The notes under the pieces are model-generated. The model did not search any database. It was not told the origin of the DNA and saw only the letters and a program-made list of their open reading frames with translations. From an uncultured Flavonifractor sp. (GTDB taxonomy: Bacteria > Bacillota > Clostridia > Oscillospirales > Oscillospiraceae): a stretch of 15,114 nucleotides of DNA. The stretch spans positions 1 through 15,114 of the forward strand of contig CAJUDT010000060.1 in assembly GCA_910585415.1 (NCBI GenBank), given 5' to 3'. The translations under genes were made by a program, and so were the position numbers. Shown one piece after another: positions 13,654 through 15,114 of the stretch (its first letter is position 1; each line of letters begins with the position of its first letter).

Positions 13654-14394
13654 ATGTCTACAGCCATCGTCATAACATCGGGCAAAGGCGGCACCGGCAA
13701 GACCTCTCTGACTGGAGGACTGGGCTCCTGTCTTGCGGCCCTGGGCAAGCGGGTGCTGTGTATTGATATGGATATCGGCTTGCGGAACCTGGATTTGACC
13801 TTGGGGCTCACGGACCGGGTGCTGATGGATTTTACGGACGTATTGCAGGAGCGCTGTACCTTGGAGCGGGCGGCGGTGGCCCACCCGGATATACGGGGGC
13901 TCTCCCTGCTGACGGCCCCGATTTTTCTGCCCAAAGCGCCGCTGTCCCAGCAGGCAATGGAGCAGATGCTCCGGCAGGCGCGGGAACGGTATGACTATAT
14001 TTTGATGGACTCCCCCGCCGGATTGGGGGAGGGATTTCGGCTGGCGTGCTGCTCGGCGGACCGTGGGATTGTGGTTTCTACTACGGACGCGTCCTCCCTG
14101 CGGGACGCCCAGCGGACGGCGGGAGTATTGCGGGATAAGGTGTCCCGGCTGCATTTGGTGGTTAACCGGGTTCAGCCCAGGCTGCTGCGGCAGCTGGGGA
14201 CTACCATTGACGACGCGATGGATACTACGGGATTGCCCCTTTTGGGGTTGGTGCCGGAGGACCAGCAGGTAATGCTCTGTGCGAATTTGGGCCGTCCGTT
14301 GATTTTGTACGCCAACCGGGGGGCGGCGATTGCCTATCTCAATATCACGCGCCGCTTGATGGGCGAACGGGCGCCCTTGATGCGGCTGAGATAA
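13654..14394 (+). CDS. minD: MinD-family division-site ATPase, short form lacking the usual membrane-targeting tail
   Basis: MinD is a deviant Walker A ATPase that dimerises on the membrane and positions the division septum with MinC and MinE or DivIVA. The start at 13654 is chosen for GGGAGGGAGG just upstream and the standard N terminus; in-frame starts further up give an unconserved extension. The 246-residue product has SGKGGTGKTS with K11 and K16, IDMDIGLRNLD at 37-47, MDSPAG, VVNR and LVPEDQQVM. It ends at RRLMGERAPLMRLR, about 20 residues before the normal end, and lacks the amphipathic helix (FLKRLFG-like) that anchors MinD. No minC or minE is adjacent. mgsA follows 32 bases later. It may be a division protein with altered membrane binding or a MinD paralogue. 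Confidence 0.85.
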   Translation: MSTAIVITSGKGGTGKTSLTGGLGSCLAALGKRVLCIDMDIGLRNLDLTLGLTDRVLMDFTDVLQERCTLERAAVAHPDIRGLSLLTAPIFLPKAPLSQQAMEQMLRQARERYDYILMDSPAGLGEGFRLACCSADRGIVVSTTDASSLRDAQRTAGVLRDKVSRLHLVVNRVQPRLLRQLGTTIDDAMDTTGLPLLGLVPEDQQVMLCANLGRPLILYANRGAAIAYLNITRRLMGERAPLMRLR

Positions 14395-14426
14395 TATTTT
14401 ATATACGAAGGGAATGAGGTTGAACG

Positions 14427-14843
14427 ATGAATATTGCAATTATGGCCCACGATCACAAGAAGGAACTCATGGTCCAATTCTGTATTGCATACTGTGGCAT
14501 TTTGTCCAAACATACGGTATGTGCGACCAGCACGACGGGCCGTTTGGTGGGAGAGGCGACGGGGATGCCGGTCAGTCTCTTCCTCTCCCATGCCCACGGG
14601 GGGAGCCAGCAGATTGGCGCGCGGATTGCCTACAACGAGATTGATATGGTTCTGTTCTTTTCCGACCCGCAGACCAATGACTTGGACGCCGATTTGAACT
14701 ATATTACCCGCTTGTGCGATCAGTACAATATCCCCTTCGCGACCAACGTCGCAACCGCAGAGATGCTCATTCATGGGCTCGAGCGGGGGGATTTGGATTG
14801 GCGGGATATCATTAATCCAAAGACGAAGCCGTTTACTGCTTGA
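14427..14843 (+). CDS. mgsA: Methylglyoxal synthase family protein with replaced catalytic residues
   Basis: MgsA converts dihydroxyacetone phosphate to methylglyoxal and phosphate. The 138-residue product follows the family fold: NIAIMAHDHKK (H8, D9, equivalent to E. coli H19, D20), the phosphate-loop ATSTTG (T34, T36, T37), EATGMPV, FFSDP (D80), and IPFATNVATAEMLIHGLERGDLDWR. However, the segment that is SGPxGGDQ in known enzymes reads SHAHGGSQ, so the catalytic base D71 is S60 and G66 is H55. The HDPD segment reads LDAD, which loses H98 while D101 is kept (D89). The codons are clear in the sequence. It may be a weak or inactive enzyme, or one with a new role. GAGG lies upstream of the ATG. 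It follows the minD-like gene by 32 bases, probably in one transcript. Confidence 0.85.
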   Translation: MNIAIMAHDHKKELMVQFCIAYCGILSKHTVCATSTTGRLVGEATGMPVSLFLSHAHGGSQQIGARIAYNEIDMVLFFSDPQTNDLDADLNYITRLCDQYNIPFATNVATAEMLIHGLERGDLDWRDIINPKTKPFTA

Positions 14844-14861
14844 GTTCGTCGCTGTGTGATT

Positions 14862-14893
14862 ATGCCGGAGGCCAGGGGGTTTCCGGCATTTTT
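14862..14893 (+). terminator. Intrinsic terminator after mgsA
   Basis: ATGCCGGA (14862-14869) pairs with TCCGGCAT (14882-14889) around a 12-base loop, and T residues run to 14893. It lies 18 bases past the mgsA stop and just before the right repeat, so the repeat should normally be outside this transcript. Confidence 0.8.
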
Positions 14894-14902
14894 GCTGGGG
14901 TT

Positions 14903-15114
14903 TTTCGGGGGATTTTGCTTCTTCCTCGGTTCTCTGGTTATTTTCGTTTTCTGGTCCTGCCTCCGGCGGGTTACTTTCCAGTGATGGAAAGTAACCAAAG
15001 ATCACCGGGCCTGCGGGCCCGGACCCGGGGGCGGGGGGCGGCGGTGGAGATACGGGGCCTGCAAATCCTTTGGTTGTTACCCGCCGTTTTAGCCTCCGCC
15101 CTCAATACTTCGGC
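14903..15114 (-). repeat. Structured dispersed repeat, right copy (inverted relative to 20-232)
   Basis: The reverse complement aligns along its whole length with 20-232, and the copy runs to the last base of the window, so it may continue beyond. Its hairpins are 14969-14980 with 14985-14996 and 15005-15011 with 15016-15022. Compared with the left copy, bases on both arms have changed together so that pairing is perfect in both, and the CGCA loop is identical when read in the same orientation. It lies immediately downstream of the mgsA terminator. No coding function is supported. Confidence 0.8.

Noticed and set aside
1..15114. Composite transposon bounded by the terminal inverted repeats
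   Set aside because: The enclosed genes are mostly housekeeping, no transposase or integrase is seen, and the repeats show no terminal structure or target duplication.

Overview
The window is GC-rich, compact bacterial DNA that looks chromosomal and core-like. The signs point to a gut-type member of the Clostridia (Bacillota), probably Oscillospiraceae or a close relative such as Flavonifractor, Oscillibacter or Intestinimonas. They are strong Shine-Dalgarno sites, sigma-A style promoters, a T-box riboswitch in front of hisS-aspS, a minD-mgsA pair, a two-domain-swapped (eukaryote-like) NADP isocitrate dehydrogenase, and the general protein style. The genus is an inference, not proven.

Layout. 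(1) 20-232: one copy of a roughly 210-bp structured repeat, whose inverted partner occupies 14903-15114 at the other end. (2) 310-3111: ileS on the plus strand, closed by a strong bidirectional terminator. (3) 3216-5544, minus strand: icd followed by two membrane-protein genes, read as one operon. (4) 5683-7251, minus strand: a two-gene unit made of a small protein with an N-terminal GFVTNSSS signature and a radical SAM/SPASM protein with unusual cysteine spacing. Its terminator hairpin overlaps the icd promoter. (5) 7252-7724: a divergent regulatory region with two strong promoters, three DnaA-box-like 9-mers and a T-box leader whose details fit tRNA-Asp better than tRNA-His. (6) 7725-11478: hisS, a membrane-anchored unknown, and aspS, then a perfect 15-bp-stem terminator. 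(7) 11515-12189: a small accessory cassette, made of a 76-aa unknown on the minus strand and two tandemly duplicated 51-aa ribbon-helix-helix (RHH) proteins on the plus strand. The shared 96-bp gap holds a promoter and a helical-turn direct repeat that looks like an RHH operator. (8) 12256-13401: a FucO-type iron alcohol dehydrogenase on the minus strand. (9) 13654-14843: a MinD-family ATPase without its C-terminal membrane-targeting tail, then a methylglyoxal-synthase-family protein in which the catalytic aspartate is serine.

How the genes fit together. Three aminoacyl-tRNA synthetases (Ile, His, Asp) supply translation; only hisS-aspS has a visible T-box. icd makes 2-oxoglutarate and NADPH. 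The Fe-ADH and the MgsA relative touch triose-phosphate, lactaldehyde and propanediol chemistry, but they are separate transcription units and no linked pathway genes are present.

The items most worth following up are the NSSS-protein/radical SAM pair, the MgsA with replaced active-site residues, the inverted repeat pair with compensatory base changes in two hairpins, the terminator that overlaps the icd promoter, and the RHH/76-aa cassette. No tRNA, rRNA, CRISPR array, insertion sequence or phage gene was recognised.
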